From Methylophilales bacterium MBRSF5 (GTDB lineage Bacteria > Pseudomonadota > Gammaproteobacteria > Burkholderiales > Methylophilaceae), in NCBI GenBank assembly GCA_001044335.1, contig CP011001.1:496001-560000 (forward strand): DNA of 64,000 bases. Direction: 5' to 3'. Of the stretch, positions 33,278 through 42,889 are shown piece after piece. How positions within the stretch are numbered: the stretch's first letter is position 1; the number at the start of each line of letters is the position of its first letter. Position numbers and translations under genes: made by a program. The notes under the pieces are model-generated. The model did no database searches, had not been told where the DNA came from, and worked only from the letters and a program-made list of their open reading frames with translations.

Positions 33278-34267
33278 CTATGAAAAAAATCTCTGGTCAG
33301 CTTCTTTAGGAATGTCTTGACCTGTTTGTTTTGCAGCTTGAAGTATTTCCCAAAAGTACCGATAAGTGGCTCGATCATGCAGCTCACCTTTAAATTGTAT
33401 CGGCCCCCAGTCTGCATCCTGGGCGAGTATCAATATTTCAGCCCCATCTTGAATTTCATTAAAATTTGGTTTCATCGCATCGACAATTGCTGTGATCTGC
33501 GTTGGATAGATACTCCACATTCTCATAAAACCAAACTCATCACGTGCTCTTTTCGCATCAGAGAACGTGGTCTCGGTATTTTTTAAATCCAATGTGACGT
33601 TATGTGCAGGCACTACGCCATTGGCTATTGCTGCGGCAACCACCTCGCTTTTAGCTCTTGCTAGTAATTTATGATCAAATTGACCTGGGCTTCGCATTGC
33701 GGATGCAGGTATAGCACCATGGTGACCACTGACAAAATCCATAAGGCCAAAATCTAACACTTGAAGCCAAGGAAGTTTTGCAATGTTTTGCACGTCAGCG
33801 AGAGCTCCATGGGTCTCAATAAGCACGTGAATTGGAATTTCACGATTAATATTATTCTCTTTAGCCACCTTTTGAATGTAAGCAATCATTTCTTTTGGCT
33901 GTTCGGCATTGGTAGATTTCGGAATCGTAATATAACTGAGAATGTTTCCTGCACCAGCAACGAGGATATCCACATCTTTTTTCCAATGTGGATGAGTGTA
34001 GTCATGAATCCTTGAACCAGCCATCTTAAACTTATTAGCTTCAGAATTGAGGATACGCACAATCATCTCAGCGTGTTCCTGCTCCTGGCCAGCTGCAGCT
34101 CCATCCTCGCAGTCACAGGTAATATTAAAAATAGGACCTAATGTTTCTTGCAAACCGAGTGCCTTAGTAATTAATTTTTCACTGCCTGCAAAGTGTTCAC
34201 ACACAGGAATCATTGGAAAAGGTTTTTCACCTGTAAATAATGCTTCGTTAGGATGAGTTAAAGCCAT
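33278..34267 (-). CDS. HpcH/HpaI (CitE-superfamily) lyase of unknown substrate
   Basis: 329 residues. CitE-superfamily features are ITCDCEDGAAAGQE, the metal Glu in HVLIETHGALADV and LDFGLMDFVSGHHGAIPASA; an N-terminal PVCEHFAGSEKL and a C-terminal MWSIYPTQITAIV complete the fold. This subtype sits in TCA-type gene clusters of other betaproteobacteria as a CoA-ester lyase without firm function. A malyl-CoA or methylmalyl-CoA substrate is possible. It lies between prpB and the mesaconyl-CoA hydratase. Confidence 0.75.
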   Translation of the reverse strand: MALTHPNEALFTGEKPFPMIPVCEHFAGSEKLITKALGLQETLGPIFNITCDCEDGAAAGQEQEHAEMIVRILNSEANKFKMAGSRIHDYTHPHWKKDVDILVAGAGNILSYITIPKSTNAEQPKEMIAYIQKVAKENNINREIPIHVLIETHGALADVQNIAKLPWLQVLDFGLMDFVSGHHGAIPASAMRSPGQFDHKLLARAKSEVVAAAIANGVVPAHNVTLDLKNTETTFSDAKRARDEFGFMRMWSIYPTQITAIVDAMKPNFNEIQDGAEILILAQDADWGPIQFKGELHDRATYRYFWEILQAAKQTGQDIPKEADQRFFS

Positions 34268-34269
34268 AA

Positions 34270-35331
34270 TTATTTCCTTTTTGGAATTACTACAAAATAA
34301 TCAATATCAAGAACTATGCTTGGATCGTAAATTTTTTTCCCATTTTTCTCACTGGTAATATTTTCAATAAGAGCACTAGGTGTATTTTTTATGCCCAATT
34401 GTCGTAACCTTAAAATTCCAGCACCTGAAAAATTGTCATGCTCAAATTTATCGATAATTTCTGTTCTTGTGTAAATGGTATCTCCAGCAAATGTTGGATT
34501 TGAATGAACACCTGAATTTACACCCACCACCTGCAGAGCATTTTCTAGACTTTCAAATGATAATGACCGGCATAATGAGATGATGTGTCCTCCATAAATT
34601 AAACGTCTTTTGAATGGGGTAGATTTCATCATGTGAGCATCAAAGTGCAGCTTTGCATTATTCTGATAGAGTTTCGTTGCCAGGGTATGGTCTGTTTCAT
34701 CAATGGTCATTCCAGAAGAATGATTTATGACCTGACCAATGTCATAGTCCTCAAATAACAAATCTGATCCGGTATCTATAGGATTGAAATCCGCATATGA
34801 GACATCATGGCGATGAATCTCAGATAAATCTGAAATCTCTGGTAAATCATTTGGGATGAGTTCGTTTATTTTTGAGTCATTATTTCTTTTTGGAACCATT
34901 ACCCAGCGAATCCAGGATAGTATTTCTTCATTGTCCTGATTAAATGTTGTTGACCTCACATAAACTACACCCGTCGACTTATTTGAATTTTCTTTTACGC
35001 CAATAACTTGAGACTCTGAGCGAATAGTATCTCCAACATAAGCATTCCTCTTAAACTGAATATTTGCATAGCCTAGATTAGCTACCGCATTTAGAGAGAT
35101 ATCATTTACTGTTCGACCAAATGCGACATGGAAAAGTAATATATCGTCGACTGGGGCGGCACTTAAACCAATATTATTTGCAGTTATAATGGAGCAGTGC
35201 AAAGGATTGCGGTTACCTACAAGAGCAAGGTACAACGACACATCTCCGTCAGAAATGGTTCTGGGAATAGCGTGCTGAAATACCTGGTTAGGTGAAAAAT
35301 CCTCTAAAAAATTTCCTTGATGTTGGCTCAT
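34270..35331 (-). CDS. mch: Mesaconyl-CoA hydratase-like double-hotdog enzyme (MaoC family)
   Basis: 353 residues. The N-terminal half reads GNFLEDFSPNQVFQHAIPRT, then NRNPLHC, LLFHVAFGRTVNDISLNAVA and STGVVYVRSTTFNQ. This closely follows the Rhodobacter-type mesaconyl-CoA hydratase as I remember it. The C-terminal hotdog has LHFDAHMMKSTPFKRRLIYGG. The enzyme interconverts mesaconyl-CoA and beta-methylmalyl-CoA. It overlaps the upstream citE-like gene by 4 bases, a likely partner lyase. The exact substrate is inferred from the family. Confidence 0.78.
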   Translation of the reverse strand: MSQHQGNFLEDFSPNQVFQHAIPRTISDGDVSLYLALVGNRNPLHCSIITANNIGLSAAPVDDILLFHVAFGRTVNDISLNAVANLGYANIQFKRNAYVGDTIRSESQVIGVKENSNKSTGVVYVRSTTFNQDNEEILSWIRWVMVPKRNNDSKINELIPNDLPEISDLSEIHRHDVSYADFNPIDTGSDLLFEDYDIGQVINHSSGMTIDETDHTLATKLYQNNAKLHFDAHMMKSTPFKRRLIYGGHIISLCRSLSFESLENALQVVGVNSGVHSNPTFAGDTIYTRTEIIDKFEHDNFSGAGILRLRQLGIKNTPSALIENITSEKNGKKIYDPSIVLDIDYFVVIPKRK

Positions 35332-36209
35332 ATATTATTTTCCAATTCTTCCATCATTTCATACTGCACCAGTAATCTTTTTGCAGCGGTAACATGGTGG
35401 TGCTCTACTAATTTGTCATCGACCACAACCGTTCCTCTTCCTGAAGCGTTCGCTTCTGCGAGTCCACTAATGATGGCTTTGGCCTGTTCAATTTCAGCAG
35501 GCTTCGGTGTGTAAGCATCATTGGCGTAAGCCAACTGATCTGGGTGGACTAAGGATTTTCCATCAAAACCCATATCTCTACCCATGCGGCAGGCGTACTC
35601 GAAGGAAGCAGTATCTTTAAGATTACTATGAATACCATCAATCACTGATAAGCCATAGGCGCGTGCTGCCAAAATGACCAATGATAGACTGGTGGTGAGT
35701 GCAATTCGATCTTGCGTGGTCCTAGCATACATTTGGGATATGAGGTCTGATGTTGCTAAGACCATACAAATAATCCGATCTGATGCACTTGCAATTTCTT
35801 TTGCATTTAAAACAGCCAAAGGACTTTCAATCATCACCATGACTGAAATATCTTGACCTCCACATCGATCTAACTCGGCAATACAATTGATGATATCTTC
35901 TTTTGATTCAATATTTGGAAACAATATTGCATCGGGTTGAAGGGGGGCAACTGCTTTAATGTCATCCAAACCCCAGGGTGAGTCAAAATCATTAACACGA
36001 ACGACAACCTCCCTTTTGCCATAACCTCTTTCTTGGAGCATCTCAATCACGTTATCTCTTGATTGGATTTTAGCATCCAGCAGGATAGGGTCGCCGAGAT
36101 CCAAAATAATTGTATCTGCTCTTAATTCCTTTGCTTTTTCTAGATACCTTTTATTGCATCCAGGTACATACAACATCGAACGTCTGGGTTTGTAAGTATT
36201 TGTATTCAT
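35328..36209 (-). CDS. CitE-like CoA-ester lyase (methylmalyl/citramalyl-CoA lyase candidate)
   Basis: 293 residues, citE/Mcl type: RRSMLYVPGCNKRYLEKA, MIESPLAVLNAKEI with the metal Glu, the LATSDL Asp, and FDGKSLVHPDQLAYANDAYTP. The usual LDLEDAV motif reads LDLGDPI, so the Glu is replaced by Gly. It is the first gene of the minus-strand operon and is coupled to mch, which suggests cleavage of beta-methylmalyl-CoA to glyoxylate and propionyl-CoA, or citramalyl-CoA to pyruvate and acetyl-CoA. Confidence 0.75.
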   Translation of the reverse strand: MNTNTYKPRRSMLYVPGCNKRYLEKAKELRADTIILDLGDPILLDAKIQSRDNVIEMLQERGYGKREVVVRVNDFDSPWGLDDIKAVAPLQPDAILFPNIESKEDIINCIAELDRCGGQDISVMVMIESPLAVLNAKEIASASDRIICMVLATSDLISQMYARTTQDRIALTTSLSLVILAARAYGLSVIDGIHSNLKDTASFEYACRMGRDMGFDGKSLVHPDQLAYANDAYTPKPAEIEQAKAIISGLAEANASGRGTVVVDDKLVEHHHVTAAKRLLVQYEMMEELENNI

Positions 36210-36439
36210 CGCATCAATGTGAATAAATTATTAATTACTACCACATTCTAAATAATAAAAAAAATATGTCAATATTATTTTTAGTCTTATATATGTTTAT
36301 ATCTATATTTTTTTTAGTTTTTATATATATAATAATAAAATCAATAACTTAGTAAAATATATTTTTTTTTAATTTCTTGTTGCTTTTTTATTTAGTCTTA
36401 TATAAGATATACATAAGTTAAATTTTATTTTTGTTGAGT
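36210..36439. promoter_or_regulatory. Divergent control region of the citE-prp and gntR-sdh operons
   Basis: A 230-bp AT-rich gap between two divergent operons. TAGTCTTATATA occurs at 36282-36293 and again at 36393-36404. The second copy belongs to a perfect 12-bp palindrome, TCTTATATAAGA, at 36396-36407. Symmetric repeats next to the gntR gene are the expected form of GntR operators, so one regulator could control both directions. Confidence 0.6.
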
Positions 36440-37150
36440 ATGAACATACCTTTATATGTACAGGTTAAACAAAGAATCACGGAAGAGTTAGTTTCTGGTA
36501 AGTGGAGAGCAGGGGATATGATTCCAAGTGAGATTGAATTGGCGAATGATTTTAAAGTCAGTCAAGGAACCGTTCGAAAAGCCATTGATGCACTTTCAAA
36601 TGAGAAAATTTTAGTTCGTCGCCAAGGAAAAGGGACCTATGTAACTACACATGATGAAGAGCAGATCCAATTACGATTTCTAAGATTAACATCAACCAAA
36701 GGCCATAAAGAAAAACTGGAAAGTGAATTATTTTCTTTTAAGAAAATTCGATCTTCTAGCTATGTGGCTAAACAATTAAACCTTGCCCCAGGATCACCTG
36801 TATTTCAGATCAAGAGACTACTTACATTTGACAAAAAACCCCTTATCCTCGATGAAATTTATATTTCATCATCTGCTTTTAAGGGATTAAACGAGGAGAT
36901 GATCAATCAAAAAAAAGGGTCCCTATATCGACTTTATGAGTCACGCTACGGGGTTCAAATGCTTAAGGCCAATGAAAAAATTAAGGCGGTAGCCGCAGGA
37001 AGTGAAGTTTCTAAATTATTAAGCATTCCAAAAAAAACACCATTATTAAGCATTGAGAGGCTCTCATATACCTATGGTGAGAAGCCTGTTGAGTGGAGGT
37101 TGGGATTGTGTCTTACCGAAAATTATCATTATCAGACGGAGCTCGAATAA
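36440..37150 (+). CDS. GntR-family (HutC/UTRA) transcriptional regulator
   Basis: 236 residues from ATG 36440 (an in-frame TTG lies three codons upstream). The N-terminal winged helix reads QRITEELVSGKWRAGDMIPS, ELANDFKVSQGTVRKAIDAL and RRQGKGTYV. The C-terminal UTRA ligand domain includes PGSPVFQIKRLL and PLLSIERLSYTYGEKPVEW. UTRA domains bind small metabolites, here perhaps a methylcitrate or TCA acid. It sits between two divergent operons, both likely targets. Confidence 0.87.
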   Translation: MNIPLYVQVKQRITEELVSGKWRAGDMIPSEIELANDFKVSQGTVRKAIDALSNEKILVRRQGKGTYVTTHDEEQIQLRFLRLTSTKGHKEKLESELFSFKKIRSSSYVAKQLNLAPGSPVFQIKRLLTFDKKPLILDEIYISSSAFKGLNEEMINQKKGSLYRLYESRYGVQMLKANEKIKAVAAGSEVSKLLSIPKKTPLLSIERLSYTYGEKPVEWRLGLCLTENYHYQTELE

Positions 37151-37151
37151 T

Positions 37152-38357
37152 ATGTCTTTAAAAGATGAAGCGCTAAATTATCACGAGCATCCAAGGCCTG
37201 GAAAAATTGAGATCACTTCAATGAAGCAGTGTGACACAGCCTATGACTTATCTCTCGCTTATTCACCAGGAGTGGCAGAGCCAGTCAGAGCCATTCAAAA
37301 CGATAAAGACAATGCCTATCGTTATACCAACAAGGGTAATTTGGTTGCGGTTATTTCTAATGGAACTGCTGTTTTAGGTCTTGGAGATACGGGCGCGCTT
37401 GCCAGTAAGCCTGTCATGGAAGGCAAGGGCATCCTCTTTAAAAAATTTGCCGATATAGATGTATACGATATTGAGATCGATTTATCTGATCCTGATCAAT
37501 TTATAGAAACTGTTGCTGCGATATCACCTACCTTTGGTGGAATTAATCTTGAAGACATCAAGGCTCCAGAATGTTTCTATATTGAAGATGAATTAAAAAA
37601 ACGCCTTAATATTCCTGTGTTTCATGACGATCAACATGGTACAGCAGTCATTGTAGCGGCGGGATTACAAAATGCATTAGAAATAGTTAATAAAAAAATT
37701 GATGACATTAAGGTGGTATTTCTTGGTGCTGGCGCTGCTGGGTTATCTTGTGCTCGTTTAATTAGGCATTTGGGGGTAGAGGAAATCCATCTCGTCGATC
37801 GAAAAGGGGTGCTAAATAAATCAAGAGATGATGCCAATATCTATAATAAAGAATTTTTAAGTGACACCTCAGCAACTACACTAGAAGAAATTATTGAAGA
37901 TGCGGATGTATTTATTGGATTATCTGGTGCCAATTTACTTCCAAAAGAATACTTATTAAAAATGAAAAGAGATCCAATTGTTTTTGCTCTAGCTAATCCT
38001 GAACCTGAAATCACTCCAGATGAAGCTAGGTCTGTAAGAGATGATGTCATCATGGCAACGGGTAGATCAGATTATGCAAATCAAGTAAACAATTTACTGG
38101 GTTTCCCTTTTTTATTTAGAGGGGCTTTAGATGCAAGAGCGCCACAGATTACAATGAATATGATGTTAGCAGCATCTGAAGGATTGGCTAAATTAACGAA
38201 AGAAGAGGCTCCACAGTCAGTGTTAGATGCCTATCAAGTGAAGGAATTAAAATTTGGACCTGATTACATTATCCCTAAACCATTTGATCCAAGATTAAAG
38301 GAATATGTAGCAGAAAATGTTCGCCTGGCGGCTTTAAAGGAATTTCATGGAAAATAG
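37152..38357 (+). CDS. Malic enzyme (short form without phosphotransacetylase domain)
   Basis: 401 residues from ATG 37152; the open frame reaches upstream into gntR. Motifs are [58 protein letters not shown] and the nucleotide site [13 protein letters not shown]. It decarboxylates malate to pyruvate with NAD or NADP. The gene lacks the C-terminal PTA-like half of MaeB. It starts two bases after gntR and overlaps sdhC by 11 bases, so it is in one operon with SDH. Confidence 0.92.
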   Translation: MSLKDEALNYHEHPRPGKIEITSMKQCDTAYDLSLAYSPGVAEPVRAIQNDKDNAYRYTNKGNLVAVISNGTAVLGLGDTGALASKPVMEGKGILFKKFADIDVYDIEIDLSDPDQFIETVAAISPTFGGINLEDIKAPECFYIEDELKKRLNIPVFHDDQHGTAVIVAAGLQNALEIVNKKIDDIKVVFLGAGAAGLSCARLIRHLGVEEIHLVDRKGVLNKSRDDANIYNKEFLSDTSATTLEEIIEDADVFIGLSGANLLPKEYLLKMKRDPIVFALANPEPEITPDEARSVRDDVIMATGRSDYANQVNNLLGFPFLFRGALDARAPQITMNMMLAASEGLAKLTKEEAPQSVLDAYQVKELKFGPDYIIPKPFDPRLKEYVAENVRLAALKEFHGK

Positions 38358-38721
38358 AAATCCAAAAAATTTAAATCTATTTACCATTCGATTTCCTGTG
38401 CCTGCTATGGTTTCGATTTTGCACCGGGTGAGCGGTGTTGTTTTGTTTGTGTTGATGCCATTGTTAACAATATCGCTCTACTGGTCATTAAAAAATGAAA
38501 ATATCTTTAACTGGGTTCTTTTCTTATTTGATTCGACGTTATTTAAGTTAATCAAGTGCCTTATGTTATGGGGCATTATTCACCATTTGATCGCTGGCAC
38601 AAGACACCTCCTGCTTGATTTGCATTTTGGTGTTGATCTGATTATTGCGCGGATGACCAGTAAGATTGTTTTGGTGGTGAGTTTCCTTCTGACATTTATT
38701 GCAGGAATTTGGTTATGGTAA
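38347..38721 (+). CDS. sdhC: Succinate dehydrogenase cytochrome b subunit
   Basis: 124 residues with three membrane helices. The quinone-site motif SILHRVSGVVLF and the heme-ligand region HHLIAGTRHLLLDLHFG identify SdhC. It anchors SdhAB to the inner membrane. It overlaps both the malic enzyme end and the sdhD start. Confidence 0.92.
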   Translation: MENRNPKNLNLFTIRFPVPAMVSILHRVSGVVLFVLMPLLTISLYWSLKNENIFNWVLFLFDSTLFKLIKCLMLWGIIHHLIAGTRHLLLDLHFGVDLIIARMTSKIVLVVSFLLTFIAGIWLW

Positions 38722-39062
38722 AAAATCCCTTTTTCAACTTGTTTGGCGGAATGACACAGTGGCTTTACCAAAGATTCTCGGCATTTTGTTTATATTTTTT
38801 TATTGGCTATCTTATTTTTAATTGGGTCCAAATTGATCATTTGGATTATCAAGCCTGGAAAAATTTTTTCCAATCAGTCATTCATCGATCAATTATCAGT
38901 GTTTTATTTTTAATTACATTTTTTCATGGCTGGATAGGAGTTCAGCATGTGATTGATGATTACATTAAAAATAAATGGATGAATCAGGCCATATATTTAA
39001 TTTTACTTTTTAGTATGGTGGTACAGATTATTTTTTTATTTTTATTTCTTTTGGATATTTAA
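38715..39062 (+). CDS. sdhD: Succinate dehydrogenase membrane anchor
   Basis: 115 residues from ATG 38715, which overlaps the sdhC stop. Three helices are visible; the central one with FFHGWIGVQHVIDDYI holds the heme His and the conserved Asp/Tyr of SdhD. It lies directly before sdhA with a 3-base gap. An upstream in-frame TTG would add two residues. Confidence 0.9.
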   Translation: MVKNPFFNLFGGMTQWLYQRFSAFCLYFFIGYLIFNWVQIDHLDYQAWKNFFQSVIHRSIISVLFLITFFHGWIGVQHVIDDYIKNKWMNQAIYLILLFSMVVQIIFLFLFLLDI

Positions 39063-39065
39063 CAG

Positions 39066-40817
39066 ATGCAGCATTTTAAATTTGATGTCTTAGTTGTTGG
39101 TGCCGGTGGGGCAGGTTTAAGAAGTGCTCTGCAGCTTTCAGATGCAGGACTAAATGTTGCTGTGTTATCAAAAGTTTTTCCGACACGTTCTCATACTGTC
39201 GCAGCTCAGGGAGGAGTAGCTGCAGCACTTGGGAATGTGACGGAAGATAAATGGATCTGGCACATGTATGACACGATTAAGGGCTCAGATTACTTGGGTG
39301 ATCAGGATGCAATTGAATATATGTGCAAAAATGCAGCCGATGCCATCTATGAATTAGAACATTACGGTATGCCATTTGACCGAAACTCAGATGGCAAAAT
39401 CTATCAACGACCATTCGGTGGAATGACTAAAAATTTTGGTGAGTCAGACATATCACGCACCTGTGCCGTTGCTGATCGCACTGGACACGCGATGTTGCAT
39501 ACGCTTTATCAAAGAAATGTAAAGAATAACACTCAGTTTTTCATTGAATGGAGCACATTAGACCTGATTAAGACAAAGGATGATGAGGTACTAGGGGTCA
39601 TTGCGTATGAGATGGCCACGGGCCAGTTAGCCATCTTTCAGGCCAAAAAAACAATCTTTGCCACTGGCGGTGCGGGCAGGATATTTGAGGCAAGCACCAA
39701 TGCCTATATCAATACAGGGGACGGATTAGGTATGGCTGCTCGAGCAAACATTCCTCTGGAGGACATGGAATTTTGGCAGTTTCATCCAACTGGGATTGCG
39801 GGAGCTGGAGTGTTGGTGACAGAAGGTTGTCGTGGCGAAGGCGGTTATCTTGAAAATTCCGACGGCGAGCGTTTTATGGAACGATACGCGCCAAATGCTA
39901 AAGATCTTGCGGGCCGTGATGTTGTATCTAGAGCAATCGCGACAGAGATAAAAAATGGCAAGGGTGTCGGAAAAAATAAAAATGCTGTTTATTTACAACT
40001 TGCCCATCTCGGAGAAGATAAAATTAATGAGAAATTGCCCGGCATACGTGAGATCGCAATTAAATTTGCTAATGCCGATCCAATCAAAGATCCTATTCCT
40101 GTTGTGCCTACTGTACATTATATGATGGGTGGTATTCCAACAAATTTACATGGTCAGGTTAGAAAAAATGATTCTGGCGATCAAGTTAAAAATTTTTATG
40201 CCGTCGGTGAATGTGCATGCGTTTCTGTTCATGGCGCTAATCGATTAGGCTCAAATTCACTCCTTGATCTAATTGTATTTGGCAGGGCTGCAGGGCTGCA
40301 TGTGATTGATTCCATTGATCAAAAAGCAAAATATCCAGACATTCCTAAAGAAGCTATTGAATTTACACAGCAAAGAGTGGCATCCTTGAATACACAAAGC
40401 AAAGGTTCTGAAAATATAGTCCAGCTAGGAAATGATTTGCGCTCAACAATGCAACAGCATTGTGGCGTATTTAGATTTCCTGAGTTATTAAAAGAAGGGG
40501 TGAAAAAAATTCATGACATTGCAGAACGTTCCGAAAGGTTACAAATTGCAGACAACAGCAATATCTTCAATACAGCAAGAATTGACGCTCTAGAATTAAA
40601 AAATCTTATTGAAGTTGCTAAAGCCACGATTGAATCTGCTCATGCTCGTGAGGAAAGTCGAGGTGCTCACTGTCGGTCTGATTTTGAAGATAGAAATGAT
40701 GAGCAATGGTTAAAACATACCTTGTACTACTCACAAACCAATACCATTGGTTATCGTCCGGTCAATTTAAAACCATTAACAGTGGAATCTTTCCCACTTA
40801 AAAAAAGGGTGTATTAA
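39066..40817 (+). CDS. sdhA: Succinate dehydrogenase flavoprotein
   Basis: 583 residues. N-terminal dinucleotide site [15 protein letters not shown], covalent-FAD His in [11 protein letters not shown], active-site stretch [20 protein letters not shown], and [14 protein letters not shown]. It oxidises succinate to fumarate, including that released by PrpB. The order sdhCDAB-sdhE is canonical. Confidence 0.97.
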   Translation: MQHFKFDVLVVGAGGAGLRSALQLSDAGLNVAVLSKVFPTRSHTVAAQGGVAAALGNVTEDKWIWHMYDTIKGSDYLGDQDAIEYMCKNAADAIYELEHYGMPFDRNSDGKIYQRPFGGMTKNFGESDISRTCAVADRTGHAMLHTLYQRNVKNNTQFFIEWSTLDLIKTKDDEVLGVIAYEMATGQLAIFQAKKTIFATGGAGRIFEASTNAYINTGDGLGMAARANIPLEDMEFWQFHPTGIAGAGVLVTEGCRGEGGYLENSDGERFMERYAPNAKDLAGRDVVSRAIATEIKNGKGVGKNKNAVYLQLAHLGEDKINEKLPGIREIAIKFANADPIKDPIPVVPTVHYMMGGIPTNLHGQVRKNDSGDQVKNFYAVGECACVSVHGANRLGSNSLLDLIVFGRAAGLHVIDSIDQKAKYPDIPKEAIEFTQQRVASLNTQSKGSENIVQLGNDLRSTMQQHCGVFRFPELLKEGVKKIHDIAERSERLQIADNSNIFNTARIDALELKNLIEVAKATIESAHAREESRGAHCRSDFEDRNDEQWLKHTLYYSQTNTIGYRPVNLKPLTVESFPLKKRVY

Positions 40818-40819
40818 TT

Positions 40820-41557
40820 ATGAAGTTTTCAGTATATCGATTTGACCCAGAGGTTGATAAAAAACCTTACATGAAAAAATATGAGGTTGATTTAGATGAT
40901 GGTGATCAGATGCTATTAGATGCTTTGATGAAGATAAAACAACAAGATGAAACCTTGACATTAAGAAAATCGTGTCGCGAAGGTGTCTGTGGATCTGACG
41001 GGATGAATATTAATGGAAAGAATGGTTTAGCCTGTGTTACCAAATTAAAGGATTTGAAAGAGCCAGTAGTGATTCGCCCGATGCCAGGACTTCCTGTGAT
41101 CAAAGATTTAATTGTGGATATGGATCAATTTTTCAAAAACTATCATGATGTGAAGCCATATTTCATTAACAATGAAGAGGCCCCTAAAACTGAAAGACTT
41201 CAATCTCCTGAAGATCGTAAAAAGCTAGATGGATTATACGAATGTATTTTGTGTGGTGCGTGTACCACCTCCTGCCCATCTTTCTGGTGGGGACCAGATA
41301 AATTTATGGGACCTGCAGCATTACTGCAATCCTATCGATTCTTAGCGGATTCTCGAGATCAAGGTGGCGAGGAGCGTTTAGAATTTTTAGATCATGAAGA
41401 CCGTTTGTTTCGTTGCCATAACATTATGAATTGCGCTGATGTTTGCCCTAAAGGATTAAGTCCCGCAAAAGCAATATCTGGCATTAAGGAATTGCAGTTT
41501 AAAAGAAAAAAATCATCTGTGAAGAAAATATTTTCACTTAAAAAGGAGTCTTCGTGA
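40820..41557 (+). CDS. sdhB: Succinate dehydrogenase iron-sulfur subunit
   Basis: 245 residues. All three cluster motifs are present: CREGVCGSDGMNINGKNGLA (2Fe-2S), CILCGACTTSCP (4Fe-4S) and CHNIMNCADVCPKGL (3Fe-4S and last 4Fe-4S Cys). It passes electrons from SdhA to the membrane anchors. It overlaps sdhE by 4 bases. Confidence 0.97.
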   Translation: MKFSVYRFDPEVDKKPYMKKYEVDLDDGDQMLLDALMKIKQQDETLTLRKSCREGVCGSDGMNINGKNGLACVTKLKDLKEPVVIRPMPGLPVIKDLIVDMDQFFKNYHDVKPYFINNEEAPKTERLQSPEDRKKLDGLYECILCGACTTSCPSFWWGPDKFMGPAALLQSYRFLADSRDQGGEERLEFLDHEDRLFRCHNIMNCADVCPKGLSPAKAISGIKELQFKRKKSSVKKIFSLKKESS

Positions 41558-41772
41558 ACATTGATCATGTTATTCGATATAAAAGCAGAAGAGGCTTGCT
41601 AGAGCTTGATCTTGTGTTGGGAGATTTTTATCAAAACGAATATGAGTCGTTGTCGTTAGTTGAGAAGAACGCTTTATTAAAAATATTAAAAAAACAAGAC
41701 AATGATCTATGGAATATTTTATCTACACGAAATTTAAGAGAGTTGATCAAAGAAGAGGTGAGTGATGATTAA
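41554..41772 (+). CDS. sdhE: SDH assembly factor SdhE
   Basis: 72 residues with the RGLLELDLVLGDFY motif of the SdhE/YgfY family, which helps attach FAD covalently to SdhA. It starts inside the sdhB end (ATGA-type overlap; GTG at 41554) and overlaps the next gene by 8 bases. Confidence 0.9.
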   Translation: MNIDHVIRYKSRRGLLELDLVLGDFYQNEYESLSLVEKNALLKILKKQDNDLWNILSTRNLRELIKEEVSDD

Positions 41773-42889
41773 TGAAAAAAATATCTCAAAAATAGAGTCA
41801 GATTTATTTGGCGGGTTTTGGCCTGGAATTCAGCTGTATTACCCTCCTGTGAAATATTCACCCTCTAATAGTACTTACGAGGATTTAGAGGCTGCGTCAG
41901 CAAGGTTTAAGAAACACGCTCACCAAACCATTGCTCACACTCTAATTTTTGATTTGGAAGATGGATGTAGTAAAAAAGAATTAAGTCGAGAGCTATTAAA
42001 ATTAGAGCTAGGTGGTTTAAGAAAATCCAGACCGGATGTGCAAATTGCTATCAGAATCAATCCATTCAGAACAACGGAGTTTGAAAAAGATATTACTTTA
42101 TTAAAAGTGGTGTCTGATTATGTTGACGTCGTCATGCTGGCTAAAGCAGGTGAAGCCTATGGCTCTGCTGAGGTGAGAGATTTATCAAGCATTCTCTTAG
42201 ACCTTAATCCAAAAATCACGATTCAGCCAATTATTGAACATCCAAGATCGTTAAAAATCGTTCCTGACTTAATGTCCTATAACACGGTAAAACATGTGGT
42301 GTTTGGTATTCACGATTTTTCCAAAGCCATGGGCATCAATATTACGCCTACCAATTGGATTGAGGAGCTGACTTATTTTTTAAATCAAATTATGTTTGAA
42401 GCTCGAATCGCCGGTAAAGGGGTTATTGGAGGAGTCGAAACTTTAATTGGTGAACATATCATGCCAGAAAAATTTATTGAGCCACATGATGTTCGCCGCT
42501 GGTTAGATTTGCACGGTGATGACGAGTCACGCATCGTTTATCGTCACGCAGTGACTGAAGCAGAAAAAGGATTGACAGGAAAACAGGTGATTCATCCAGG
42601 ACACATTCATCTATGTAAAGTAGCATACACCCCATCCCCAACAGAAATTAATCTGAGAATAAGAGTATTAAAAGCTGCGATTGAAGCGGATGCATTGCTT
42701 GGTGGTGCAATTAAATTTGAGGGGGAAATGCTTGATCCTCCGATGTTTGGTAAAGCATTGCAGACACTCTTAAGAGCGCATGCTCTCAGAGCCTTAAATC
42801 AAGAAGATACAGATTTTGCGATTAGTGTTTTGAATAAATTACCAGCTCAAGTCATTCGTGAAAACTGGCCTTATGGAGCAATACTATAA
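41765..42889 (+). CDS. Third HpcH/HpaI (CitE-superfamily) protein
   Basis: 374 residues from ATG 41765 (a GTG precedes it). CitE-fold motifs are TLIFDLEDGCSKKEL, IAIRINPFR, IQPIIEHPRSLKIV with the metal Glu, VFGIHDFSKAMG and KQVIHPGHIHLCKVAYTP. It is a longer, different subtype from the two CitE-like proteins of the opposite operon. Position between sdhE and an acyl-CoA synthetase suggests a CoA-ester lyase or thioesterase. The substrate is unknown. Confidence 0.7.
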   Translation: MINEKNISKIESDLFGGFWPGIQLYYPPVKYSPSNSTYEDLEAASARFKKHAHQTIAHTLIFDLEDGCSKKELSRELLKLELGGLRKSRPDVQIAIRINPFRTTEFEKDITLLKVVSDYVDVVMLAKAGEAYGSAEVRDLSSILLDLNPKITIQPIIEHPRSLKIVPDLMSYNTVKHVVFGIHDFSKAMGINITPTNWIEELTYFLNQIMFEARIAGKGVIGGVETLIGEHIMPEKFIEPHDVRRWLDLHGDDESRIVYRHAVTEAEKGLTGKQVIHPGHIHLCKVAYTPSPTEINLRIRVLKAAIEADALLGGAIKFEGEMLDPPMFGKALQTLLRAHALRALNQEDTDFAISVLNKLPAQVIRENWPYGAIL

